Source: Trema orientale (taxonomy: Eukaryota > Streptophyta > Magnoliopsida > Rosales > Cannabaceae). From it: a stretch of 64,000 bases of DNA. A model generated the notes under the pieces. That model saw only the letters and a list, made by a program, of their open reading frames with translations, was not told the origin of the DNA and did not search any database. The stretch lies in the NCBI GenBank assembly GCA_002914845.1, contig JXTC01000282.1, positions 131,003-195,002 on the forward strand, written 5' to 3'. Made by a program: the position numbers and the translations under genes. Below, one piece after another: positions 22,962 through 35,156 of this stretch. The stretch's first letter is position 1. Every line of letters begins with the position of its first letter.

Positions 22962-25759
22962 GAAGTCACTATATATAAACATTAATTGCTAATTGACAAC
23001 AAGTAGTATATAATGCCCGATTGCCTGAACCAAATAAAAATCATTATTTTATCTTATTAAAAAAAACATAGGGAACGTAATACTTAATACAATGAATTTT
23101 CTAGAATATAGTCCTTGGTCATATGTGATCATATGATCAAGACACCCCCTTGGTCATTGGGCTTGTAATACCAGTAAAACAAAAGGAAAATATATATAGT
23201 TTTTAAAGAAGGAAAGGATGAGTTAAAAAATAAGAGGTGGGTGCGGATGACACTCTGTTAAGCTCGGATCTCAAACGGTGAGAAGACCATCTTTAGGATA
23301 TGGATCATTTAGACCAAAAGGAAAAGTCTTAGGAGGAGGGGCCATAGTTTTCACTCGTGCTTCTCATATCTTAAGACAATATTTAATAAAGTGTGGGAAT
23401 ATAGTCTTTTGAGATTACTACAAAAACTGACATGAGTCATATGGGGGGAGGGGGGCAAAGTGTTTGATATTTGGTTCCCAAGCACAAAATTTAATTCTGA
23501 GAATGAAACTGCAAAAGGGGAATAGAGAGAAAATAAATAAATAAAAGAAAAAAGACGAGTAGAAAAGAGAGCACTTCAAAAAACGAAAGATGAAAAAGGG
23601 TTAGAAATTTGTGTCCCTTAAAGTCTCTTTTGGAAATCTGTTTTTAAGCACGTCTTAATGAATCCAAGAAAAACAAGCATCCTAAGTTTTTTTTTTTTTT
23701 TAAAAAAAAAATCTAATTAGATATGGTTATAGTTAATTGTCCTGGTTTGGTTTTGTCCCTCCAATTCAAAATCAAATTTTTACCGTTGAGTTTCCTAAGT
23801 CATATTGGTCTTGGCAATGATAAGTCCCCGGTCAAAATGAATGAACAAATTAGCTAGATCTTATCAATATTGAAGTTTAATTTTCATTTGTCCAGAAATT
23901 GAACCGGTGACCACTACAATTCAAAGAAGTACAGATACTTATATGATCACTTGGAGAGACACAAACACAAGTACATTTCAGAAAGTGAAAGGCGAATTAT
24001 ATGTGGTTTTACTAGCTAACTCTAGGAATTGGACCAAAAAAATCAACCGATTAGATGACCAAGTCCCATCATTTTTTACGACTTTGTAGTCAAAAATAAG
24101 CTGAATTCAACTGGGAAAGCCTTAATTTTCAACATTTTGTGATTGTCTAATCTATACATTCCACCTAGATCTAGTACATACCTATTCTATATATCTCTCC
24201 TAGTCGAGGGGCATCTAGCGAAGTTTATAGATCCATACAAGTAAATGGACCATTTGGAACCCCAAAAGTTACTCTTTATTTTTATTAATGCAATTTCAAT
24301 GATTCTTGTCTCACTAACTCTTTAAATCATAGGTCACACTTGTATTTTTTTACTGCATTACCAAGGAAACAAAAGATAGGTCTTATATGATGGCTGTTTT
24401 AACAAGAGTCATAGAAAGACTTCACATTTTCACCATTGACCGGCAAATGGGTAAAAAGAAATTCTACTAACTAAGTTGTGCATCATCATCAGTTTAATCG
24501 TAATCTGCCTAATTAACTGTCCAAATCTAGCAGGCATTGCTGAATGTTATGGACAATTTGTACTTCTTAATCCACATTTTTAATTGCATATTCCAAAAGA
24601 TCAGACGCTCCCTAAAGCTTAAAAAGGAGAAAAAGTGCTTCTCTTTATGTGATTCTTTGGCCAGTATAAAGACAACCCTTTGGTTTCATCCACACATAGA
24701 TGAAGATGATAGATTTCTTTTGGCCCATTTTGATGTGATCAGGTGATTGAATTTCTCGTTCCATCATTAAATTGTAGCCTTTTGTTCATGTCACTAAATA
24801 CAATAAGCATAGCTTTTGTTGCATAGGAGATTCGATCCTTCTCCTTTACAATTCAGCAAGAAAAACGAGTACTTAACTGTTCAAGAACAATCACTAGGTG
24901 GTGGATTATACCGGTATTGTCTCATGGTTGGTAGGAGAACATGTATATGGAAATCTTTTTTAAAATTTGTATTCAAAAACATCTTTCCCAGAAGACAATG
25001 CATATGGAAATCTTGGCATCTAATAAGAACCAACCCATCACGAAGAGTACCTACAGTTTGCAATTTAGTATTTTTTTTTTCTTTCTATACTCTAAATTTA
25101 GGTGAAATACTTAATTTATCCCCTCAAGTTTCATAAATAATAAAACTATTTCATTGAAGTGTAAATCAATCCAAATTCTACCTCTTTTATTTATTTTGTT
25201 GAAAATTGACATACTAAAAGACAAAATTATCCTTACTCTAAACTTGTATCCAAATAAATAAAATACAGAAAAAAAAAACGACAAAGAGATAGAGAGAGAG
25301 AGAGAGAGAGGTGGATAAGAAGGGAACAAAAAATCAAGAAAATTTTCATACAATTTTCTCCTTTTTTCTTCTTTTAAAGCTAATTAATCGTGAAAAAGCT
25401 TCACTCCTCTCTATAATCCAATCTTCTGTTATAATACTCTACCGGCGAGGGAAATTCTCTTTAGGAACTCCTTCTCCAGTCGGTTTTATTTTTTATTTTC
25501 ATTTTTTTTTTCAGTGGTATTTAGTAATAATCTCTTCTGTGTAAAAATAGATTTTAATCTTTATGATCATTTTGTTCCACTTTCTAATGTGAGTTTAGTT
25601 CCGATTAGGAATAATAAACGCTGACCAATATTGATCTCTGCAAAAAACCTATCACTAGATATTTTAATGAGTGGTGGAGAGCGTTTTTCTAAGAATTGAA
25701 GTTTATCGGCTTAAAAACTCCCATCTATGGAGTTAGATACATTAACAGTTGTTCAAGGT
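22962..25759. other. Intergenic, nothing recognised
   Basis: No supported gene. Short ORFs at 23907-24089, 24537-24746 and 24816-25136 show no family motifs. A (GA)n run lies at about 25289-25310. Confidence 0.5.
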
Positions 25760-25767
25760 CTTATTGA

Positions 25768-26339
25768 TAGGAATGGCAATGGGACGGATCGGGGACGGTT
25801 TTTCAATTACCATTTCCATCCCCGAAAGCCAATCACAATACCATACCCGCCCCATTAACCATTCTTTTGGATGCGGGGACGGTGCGGGTATTAACCAATA
25901 GATAACGGGGAAAACCGTGGTTACCCATTACCCATTGATAATAATAAAATATTGAAAAAAATTAAGATGATTATACTAAATTCTTTTCATAATCAACAAA
26001 ATATTAAACACAACAATATATTAATAACTTTTAAACTCTAAAATTTAAATATATAAGTATATATGACTCTCCAAAATCATTATTTTACCAAAGATATAAG
26101 AATATAGATAGTGTAAAACTAAATAGATATTTATATATATAATAATTTTTCTATGTAAATATTTATCGGGGCGGGTACGGTGCGGATTATGCTAATACCG
26201 TCCCTGCACCATACCCGCATATTAACGGTACGGTTATTCCCCGCCCCGGACGTTTTACCCGCTTGAGCGGTTTTTCCCCTCCCCGTTCGGATCGGATTAC
26301 CACGGATACCCGTAACCATGGGTTATATTGCCATCCCTA
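25768..26339. mobile_element. hAT-type MITE with perfect 8-bp target duplication
   Basis: CTTATTGA at 25760-25767 is repeated at 26340-26347. TIRs are TAGGAATGGCAATGGGACGG and, on the opposite strand at the right end, TAGGGATGGCAATATAACCC. The subterminal G/C-rich blocks (GGGGACGG, CCCCGCCCC) resemble those of the copy at 13708-14254, so the two are related families. Length 572 bp, no coding capacity. Confidence 0.9.
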
Positions 26340-26347
26340 CTTATTGA

Positions 26348-28799
26348 GAGCGTAGTCTATTGTTAAAAATATATTATTTAAGTGGGGCTTAACTAATGAC
26401 CTCCACTTATTACAAATTAAAGGAAAATACCTACTACTATCCAATCCCCACCTTACCTTATTAAGGATAATAGGTTTTCACGCTTACCCCCAGTATGACT
26501 TAAATCTAGGACCGAGATCATTGTTAAATATATTTTGCTTCTCTTCTTTTTGTTTGTTTTTTCTTTTTTATCTCCTAAACATGATATATCTAAGTTTGTT
26601 TTAGGGATAGAGAGTGAGCATTTAAATTTGGTTGGAGGAATCTCTTATTTCATGGGAGTCTATTTTGTAAAAGTTTCTACTTTTCTAATAGTGTGTTTGT
26701 TTTATCCCGCCGAAAAAAAGTTAATTAATTGTGTTTATTGAGTAAAGAATAATTTAGTCATTTTAAAAAAATTCTTATTATGACCAAATTAGATAGAGAG
26801 GTGAAATTTGTATGAATTTTGTTAACCAAACAGTATATTTGTTTGTTATTTATTAAGATCTGATGGGAATTTAATCCAGCATTTCCCCCAAATTCAAGGG
26901 ATACTTGTGTAATTATCCCATTTTATGCACTTATTTATTATTAAGGGAGTTATATTTGCACCTCCAACACATATAAAAGCATCTTATTTTTCTAAGAGTT
27001 TTTTGTTATATATTTATCCTTAAGTAAAGAGACCAAAAGGTTCGATTATATACCATTTTATTAAATTTATGATATTATTCTTAATAAATATACCCCGTAA
27101 TATGATATTTAAAATTTTAAATATTTTGTCTAGAGGTTTCCTAATTTTAGACCCTATTAAAATTCTTTTAAAAAATTTGCTCATTATTGATGGATATTGT
27201 CAAAATTCAAACTTGTTCAAAAAAAACATATCATAATTCCAATGAGAAAAAAAAAAAGTAGAAGAAGAAGAAAATCAACCGATTTGCTTGGGATTTAATT
27301 TTTTTTTAAAAAAAAAAGTGTAAAATTTTCTACTTCACTACTTCTGAAAACAAAACACTACAATAATATTTTCTTTAATTATTTTTTATTACTAGTATAA
27401 CTTTGTGATGATTATTATATAGTATTTTAATTTTTGTTGCTATTCGTTGAGACGAGTTGTAAACTACTTGTGTTTATTTATTTTTATAAAAGTAATTTCT
27501 CAGCTTATCATATATTGATCTATTTTAGAATGAATAGTACATGACTTTATGTAGAACAAACATCATCATCACTATAAATAAAGAATTACAAAGAGAGGAA
27601 AAGGAATAGCCTATCAAACTGTATAAACATCAAAGGTATATTTTAAATAGAAAATTATTTTTTAAAATTAAAAAAGTGCCTTAATATCATTAGAGTTATC
27701 AAAATCGATAAGTTAATAAAATTGAAAAAGAAAAGATCTATTTCTAATACTAAAATTACATTTTTAAAATTTTTTAATGAGGATTTTTTAGATTAGGGAT
27801 ACTTTTATGCGACTTGGATTGCAAATATAGCCTTCCCTTTTGGAAAATAAAGGGATACTTTTATGCTACTTAGGACTGCAAATATAATCCCCTTATTATT
27901 GCATATGCATTTTCATAATGATGTTATTCCCATTTCAAAGGGTTGTTATGGCTTTTGAAGGTGCTTGTGTATGAGATTCTCTTTGTTAACTTATTGCGTT
28001 GGATTTGAATTCTTTTTTTCTTTTTCTTTTTCTTTTTTTTTTTTAAATTTTTCAATTGAATCGGCGAGTCATATGATATTTGTTTAGTTTCCAAGTGCCA
28101 ATTACCGTTTATGGTGGTAGGTGATCAACCCCTTCATGGAACTATTACCATTTTGTTGAATAAAATCTCCATACAGCTGGCTTTGCAATTTTGCATGCTT
28201 ATTCCCTCATTTATTTTGCAACCAATAATTCATTCGTTTTTTCCGGAAGAAAAAAAAATCAATAACTCATTTGGGAAAAAGAAATTGCGACAAAGGTTAC
28301 TATTATTGCTTTTAGACAGTGAATGGCAAACCAATTCAATAATTGCAGCTAAGTTTGACCCAAAAAATTGTGGGAAAGATTTCCCCTCCAAAAGTAATAA
28401 TAATTGTTGGAAAAATGTAAAATCTATGTTTTATTGTACTAGAAAATAGAACAAATAAATTTCAGGATAAATGACTCTATTAGTCCTTAAAATATGAGAA
28501 AAGTAAACTTTAAATTTTGTTATTTTGATCTTTAAATTATAAAAAAAAATTATTTTAATTTTGTAATATATTTCATTTTATTCTTAATAATAAGAAAATC
28601 TGAACACATGTACTCTTCTGTTGTACTGATTTCATATGCAAAAACATATATCAGTAATATAAAGAGCCTAGAACATAAATTGAAATAGTTCTAGAAATGA
28701 TTGATTTGATAAAAATTAACTGCACATTTGATAAGAATACATTTTAAAACTGTCCCAAAAAAAAAAGGGAAAAAACATTGAAAAGGGGAAAAAAAAAAA
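26348..28799. other. Intergenic, short tandem duplication only
   Basis: AGGGATACTTTTATGC with about 40 bp of following sequence is duplicated in tandem (about 27797 and 27852). An isolated 112-codon ORF at 28111-28449 shows no recognisable family and is probably chance. Otherwise empty. Confidence 0.5.
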
Positions 28800-29850
28800 A
28801 GTCATAAATGTTGTTTATTAGTAAAAGGATTATGTCAATAGTATGTTAATAAATATATTTCTTTCATTATGCACTTCCATATTTAAAAAGTTGTATCTTT
28901 TCGTTATACGTACCCTTTTACTTGAATAAGCCCTTGTCAAAATTGCATTTTTTTCATCACTTTCTTTCCAATTGAATCGCTACCAGCAGAATGTTGCATA
29001 TCTTCATTGTAACTCTTCCACTCAAATAGGTACGAAGAAAATGTTGTATCGTTCCAATTAATTGGTACGTTGGCCTACTCAAATAAGTTGTGTCTTTTAA
29101 ATATTATATGTTACACCAGTAGACACACACAAAAATGGAAAAATAAAAAAGAATAGAATATATTATAAATGTTGTCTATGTATTAAAAAAAAAAAAAAAA
29201 ACTTAGCCGATCGTATTTATAGATTTCATTATACACTTCAACAATTGAAAGTTGTATGACTTGTATCTTTTCGCTATAACTTCTAAGTTGAATAAGCACC
29301 GATCAAAGTTTGCATCTTTTGATTACACTCTTTTCAATTGAATAGCTACCAACCAAATGTTGCATATCTTCATCATTGCAACTTTTCCAATCAAATAGGT
29401 ACAAGCAAAAGGTTGAATCTTTTCAATTAAATTGATACGTCCGTCTATTAAAATAAGTTGTCTTTTAAAGATTGTATATTATACCAATAGTATGTTATAC
29501 CAACAGACACACACAAATGGAAGAACAAAAAAGAATAGAAGAGATCATAAATGTTCTTTATGCGATTAAGCCGATTGTATGTCATTTATAGATTTCATTG
29601 TACACTTTTAGATTTGAAATTGTGTATTTTCATTATAGAATTTCATTTGAATTAGCACCGATCAAAGGGTTGCACTCTTTCTAGTTGAATCACTGCCAGC
29701 TGAATGTCGTATATCTTCATTATTGCAACTCTCCAAGTTGAATAGGTACGAGCATAGGGTTGTATCTTTTCAATTAAATTGGTACATTAGTCTATTAAAA
29801 CAAATCGGGTATTTTAAATGTTGTATTTTACAGCAATGAACACACCTCCT
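28800..29850 (+). repeat. Three-copy tandem repeat, unit about 360-380 bp
   Basis: Three diverged units begin near 28801, 29163 and 29543 (ATAAATGTTSTYTAT word). Each contains in order CATTATRCACTT, GTTGTATCTTTTC, AATAAGCACCGATCAAAG, TTGCATATCTTCAT, AATAGGTACGAGCA, AATTAAATTGGTACG and CAGACACACACAAATGG. The third is cut short. No ORF runs through the units, so this is satellite-like, or a repeated fragment of an unknown element. Confidence 0.85.
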
Positions 29851-29909
29851 CCTCTTCTTCTTCTTTCTACTTTGTCATATTCTACGTTTAAAATATATAT
29901 ATATATATA

Positions 29910-30148
29910 AGATCATAATTCACTAGGTTTTTTTAACTTATCTACAAGTATTTTTTTTTAGTCATTGGATCATTATTTAACGGCTATTATAATTTGAATT
30001 ATTAAAAAAATAAAAAATAAATAAATACACATTATTTAACATTTTTCTTTTTGTACATTTTACAAATGAAGATGATGTATATAATAAATTTTAATTAAGC
30101 AAAACAATAAGGTAAAGAAAAAATAGATTGGTGCCCATATAGGTATAT
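29910..30148 (-). mobile_element. MITE (family E), inverted copy
   Basis: On the minus strand it reads GGGCACCAATCTATTTTTT, TTAATTAAAATTTAT, ATAATAGCCGTTAAATAATG and ATCCAATGACTAAAAAAAAT, matching the copies at 58085-58575 in the same order. The element is near full length. Confidence 0.75.
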
Positions 30149-31690
30149 ATTGACACAATGCTTGAAAATTATATCGATACAAATTCCAACCAGTATATAA
30201 TGAGTCTTATTCAGAATTTCCTAAACTAAAATGACATCTACTCATAACAGATTCCATATTTGTTTGGTAAATCAAGTATTTAACGCCAAAATTGTCCCAT
30301 CCTGTGATGAATTCCACTCGATTTTTTTTTTCTTTTTTAGGAGGAATATAAAAAATGTAAAGTGACATGAGTACAAGAGATTTTTTTTTTTTTTTTGAGT
30401 ACCGGAAAACTCGTATATTATATTGACTGGACTAAATACTCCCCTTTAAAAAAATAGAGTGAAGAGTGAATACAGAAGAAATGGAAAATATAGAAAGAGA
30501 TATGATCCCGGCAAAAATAAGAGATTTACGTATAAAATAAGATTTTTGGGAATAACTGAAAGCGTATATTGAGGAAAATAGTGCATAAAAAGGTACTATT
30601 TTGACTGAGAAAGGGCAAAGACAGAGACTGAACCAAAATATTAATTTATTTTTTTAAAAAAAGTTGTATAGTGAGTTAGGAGAGAGGAGTGTCACAATCG
30701 TAATTTCGTACAGAGATGGATGATCCTCGACCTCGTCCTCAGCTACCACCAGAGTTAGACGTGGCGATATGGGACGATATTCAAAATGACAGCCTGGTGG
30801 GCCACGCCCCGATTGGTCACTCAACTCTTCACCTTTTCCATATTTACCCTTTTATCCTTCTGCTCATGTCAATATTACTATATTACCAAACTGGTCATTG
30901 CATAACATATTTTACAAATAAATCCGATATTTCTGACTTTGGATTTTAATTAAAAACAAAAGAAAGATTTGTAAAGGACAATTAGGAGAAGGTCACGTCT
31001 ACATCTCCTTTTTTACATTTTTCTGGTTTGCATGACATATCTAAATTAACAAAGACCAACTTGTTATGCATGCATACAGTACATGAGTATCATATTTATT
31101 ACCTTTTGACCCAAATAGATATTTTTCTTAATATATGACCTATTCAAGTCTCTCAATTTCATAAGAAATGTCAAAAATCAGAGTCTGATAAAATAAATAA
31201 ATAAAGAAATAAAAACTAACATTGAGAAGAACCGGGATAATTAATTGAACCTGCAAAGTGAAAATGATAGTAAAGGTAATATAATGCTATGATTATATGA
31301 CTACAAAAAAAAGAAAGAAAAGAAAAACAAAATTCTCTTTGTTTTGGTCTAAGAGGTACATGAACTCGATTCCCTGTGAATATTGATTATTTCACAAATC
31401 ATATGAATAAACAAGAAAAATATTTTTTTTTCCTTTTTTTAAACAAAAAATAAAAAAGAAAAAGAAAAACAGGGGAGCACATAGATGTACATATTTGAAT
31501 ATTAGCCACTGGAATATCTGAAAATTATACATTTTTATAGTAATATTTTTAATCAGCACCGTCTAGCCGCAACAAACACATAAAACTGGTTTTCCTTCAG
31601 ACATTTTTCCACTGTAGAATAGATAATAATTACAAAACACTAGACTTTTCACTCACAAACGAAATCTTGAAAATGCCCCTTCTATGTTTA
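30149..31690. other. Region upstream of the cyclin gene
   Basis: Mostly AT-rich, non-coding. A GC-richer patch at 30716-30830 encodes the start of a 77-codon ORF (MDDPRPRPQLPPELDVAIWD) whose first 40 codons look protein-like, while the rest does not. I do not recognise it, and it could be a lost exon or chance. Distal cyclin promoter elements may lie here, but none could be identified with confidence. Confidence 0.4.
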
Positions 31691-31744
31691 ATTCTCTCTC
31701 TCTCTCTCTCTCTCTCTTTCGTTGCCTTATGATTCCATATTAGA

Positions 31745-31785
<41 letters not shown>

Positions 31786-31890
31786 TACCCTAAAGAGAAG
31801 AGAGGGCCACTCCCATTTCCTTCATAAGCCCTTCTCAAGAGGCAGTCTTTTCAGCCCACTTTGAGAGAGAGGGAGAGAGAGAGAGGGGGG
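31691..31890 (+). promoter_or_regulatory. CT/GA-rich tracts in the cyclin D promoter or 5' leader
   Basis: (TC)n runs at about 31693-31718 and 31744-31785 and (GA)n at 31863-31888 lie 280-480 bases before the cyclin ATG. Pyrimidine tracts are usual in plant core promoters and 5' UTRs. A long hairpin between the CT and GA tracts is possible. Confidence 0.5.
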
Positions 31891-32167
31891 TAGAGTCTCT
31901 GGTTCTGCTCTATTCAACTGCTATATTACACTATAACATTCTTTTGAAGACTTCATTTTTCTTATACTTAATATTTATTTATATTGTTCTTCAATTCTTT
32001 GGTGAAAGATCTCATCTTCTTCATCCTAAAATTGTTCCAAAAGAATCTCAAACTGAAAGTTTCAAAGGCCCCGTAACGAGTTTTTGAGTGAAGAAAAGAA
32101 TAAAATATAAATAGTTTTTTTTTTTTTTCATTTTTTGTTGTTTATTGGGTTTTTGAGAAGTTGCTCA

Positions 32168-34309
32168 ATGGCTCCTAGTTTTGACGGTGTAGTTTCTAGC
32201 CTCCTTTGTTCAGAAGACAACACCATTTTCGATGATAACGATTATGGAAGTGTGGTGAATGAGTTTGAAGGAGGTGGTGGTGGTGCATGGTATCATCATA
32301 GAAACCATCGAAACCATGACCAAGATAAGAGCTTTGATGGTGGTCATGATGGGCTGCCATTGCAGAGTGACGAGTGTTTAGCTTCAATGGTTGACAAGGA
32401 ACGCCACCACTTGCCAGCTATTGATTACTTGAAGAGGCTCCATAGTGGGGATTTGGACCTCGGGGCTAGAAAGGAGGCTGTTGATTGGATTGGAAAGGTG
32501 GGTTCATATCAGTTTGTCTAGTTCGTGTCTTTGTTTTTGTCTCTATCACTCTCAAGTGTTCAAGGTCTTTTTTTTTGGGTTTTCTTTGGTGTTTCATGGA
32601 TTTAATGGGATAATGAATCTGGGATTTTGTTGCATTCCTTATTTGATATGAACTATTTGATATGGTAAGTGTTTTAACTTCTCTCCTTTGTAAATCAACG
32701 TCTGGTGTCAAAAGCAACTTTGGAGTGTTTAACGAAATGGGGTCGTGTTGTTAATGCTTAGACAAAATCTGGAATGGTTTGGGAAAAATAGAAAGGCCTT
32801 TCTATTGGCTTTTGGGGCCAATGCTAATAAGGATTCTTGAATTTTTCTTTTTGGTCCTTTCTCTTTTCTCTGTTTGAAGCTGTACCCGTACATGCCCAGA
32901 ACCGAATAATTAAAGAAGATAACAAAAGTTGTAATGCAATAGTGTTTTCTTGTCTTTCCTTCACTTTATTTCAGCAGTTTCACTGTCATTAATGTTGAAA
33001 TAAGCATTCCTCCTTTTCTTTTTGGTCCTGATTTTATGTTTAGTGCTTGGCAGCTAATAATGATAAATGCTATATTGTCTTTTTTTTTTTTGGCTTTCAA
33101 CAGGCAAATGCCCATTTCAGTTTTGGACCTCTCTGTTCATATTTGTCAATAAACTACTTGGATCGGTTCCTATCAGCCTATGAATTACCAGTAAGTTGAG
33201 GAATTAGTCAAACATGTCCTATTAACAATCCTTTTCACTGTGCACCTTCTCTGATAAAGTCTATTCTCTCTGTGTATAGAAGGGCAGACCTTGGACCATG
33301 CAATTGTTGGCTGTGGCATGTTTATCTCTCGCAGCCAAAATGGATGAGACTGAAGTACCACTCTCTCTAGATTTACAGGTCTAAAAAGCCATCTGATTAA
33401 ATCCCATTTGCAATATATGTTTATTTGTTCTTGTATCCGGTCTCCTAATGATTTTGAGTTCTTCTAAACAGGTGGGTGAATCAAAATTCGTATTTGAAGC
33501 TAGAACCATACAAAGGATGGAACTTCTTGTGTTAAGCACACTAAAATGGAGAATGCAAGCAGTGACACCTTTCTCATTCATAGACTATTTCCTTCACAAG
33601 ATCAATGACGATCAAATCCCACTTAAAACTTGTATACAGCGATCAGTCCAACTTATATTGAGCTCAGTCAAAGGTGACCACCTTTCTCTCTTCTATCGTG
33701 TTCTTAGGCGCGTATTTAAGTTACATCTGCTTTTTGGTAAAATTTCACTCTGAACTGTCCCGCAAATACGATAGAGATTTGAGAGAGAGTTTGACGTTTT
33801 TGGTGGGTGGGAATTCAATGCAGGAATTGACTTCCTGGAATTTAAGCCTTCAGAGGTCGCAGCAGCAGTGGCAATATCTGTTTTGGCAGAAACCAAAACA
33901 GTGGACATTGAGAAAGCCATCTCTGTGCTCATTCAACATGTAGAAAATGTATAATACTTCCGAGTACCATAAAGTTGGAACATTAATGATGATCTTTTTT
34001 GCTTTGTTCCCTTATCATTTACCATTGATTACCAACAATTATACTAACCAAGAAATGGGGCCTGTTTTTTTGTAGGAGAGAGTGATGAGATGTATTCAAT
34101 TGATTCAGGATTCATCATTAATTAATGGGTCAATTGGTTTGGTCCAGTCCGTGCCCCAAAGTCCAATAGGGGTGTTGGATGCTGCAGCATGCTTGAGCTA
34201 TAAAAGCGATGACACAACAGTTGGGTCATGTGCAAATTCTTCCCACACTACTAACTCAGACAACAAAAGAAGAAAACTAAACAGACCTTATGAGGTGGTG
34301 GAGCTTTAG
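32168..34309 (+). CDS. CYCD: D-type cyclin, CYCD2/CYCD4 group
   Basis: Six exons with GT-AG borders: 32168-32497, 33104-33190, 33280-33378, 33472-33673, 33824-33948 and 34076-34309 (TAG), giving 358 residues. The retinoblastoma-binding motif LxCxE is L12-L-C14-S-E16 (SSLLCSED), the placing typical of CYCD2/4. The N-terminal cyclin box covers about residues 82-215: [50 protein letters not shown] and the signature [15 protein letters not shown], then [20 protein letters not shown]. The C-terminal cyclin fold begins at about 240 ([21 protein letters not shown]). The tail ends [14 protein letters not shown] with a basic cluster. D cyclins bind CDKA, phosphorylate RBR and drive G1/S in response to sucrose and hormones. 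The ATG at 32168 is chosen because it sets LxCxE near residue 12; an upstream in-frame extension has no ATG. Intron 1 is 606 bp, the others 89-150 bp. The gene looks intact. Subgroup number not decided. Confidence 0.96.
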
Positions 34310-35122
34310 TAGATGTGAGTGACCAAAGATAATATGGGTTCAATTTCACTTTCTCACCAAGAAAAACCCAATGTCACCTTTTGGTGCGTAATGTGACCTT
34401 TTGGTGTGTTTTTTCCAAAGGAAAAAGGAGGGAAAAAGTGGGGGGTACAATGAAAAATTTTGAAGGGAGAATACCATGAGTTGATGAATAAGATCAACAG
34501 AGGATATTGGAGGAAGATGGCTAAGGGAATGCATACGTGTCATGTTATGTTCTAGCCATGAGGATGAAAACGTCACCAGCTGTTAAATATTAGACCTCTT
34601 AACAGCCCAGACACTGGTTTAGATTAAACTTTTAAAGGGAGAAAAGAAAAAAGAAAAGTTTGTTTTGTTTGTGAGATACAGTTTGCCTTAGGTTTTAAAT
34701 TTTCATTGGTTTATAGAAAAAAAAGGGAAAAAAAGATATAGCATGAGGTTGCTGCAGGAACTTATATAAATATAGTTATTGGTGTTTATTTATTAATTTT
34801 GGTACAATAGTAAATTAATTTAGTGTCACCAAACTGATCCACTATATACTTTATCCAGAATCTGTCAGCAGTACTTTGTTTGACTGTATGTCTGGGTTTG
34901 ACCGTGGGGTTTGCAGCTTCGGTTATATTTTATAAACAAAGTCTGTGACTGATAACGTCAGGATATGGCGATATGCAAATGCAAACAAGGTAATATGGGC
35001 TTAATTGCAAGTCATCAACTTATAGTCTTATACTACCAAATAATTCATCAAAATTAAAATAAAATGAAAAATAAATTAAATAATTAAATTCATATTGGGA
35101 AAAAAAAAAAACAACAACAACA

Positions 35123-35156
<34 letters not shown>

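Noticed and set aside
24816..25136. 106-codon ORF on the plus strand and its overlapping minus-strand ORF
   Set aside because: The two overlap, neither has recognisable motifs, and the plus-strand frame includes a repeated CATATGGAAATCTT word.
28111..28449. 112-codon ORF on the plus strand
   Set aside because: Longest isolated ORF in a featureless stretch, but low-complexity (Leu and Lys/Asn runs), with no family motif and no promoter context.
32135..32167. Upstream in-frame extension of the cyclin
   Set aside because: It would need a non-ATG start. The ATG at 32168 places the LxCxE motif where D-type cyclins have it.
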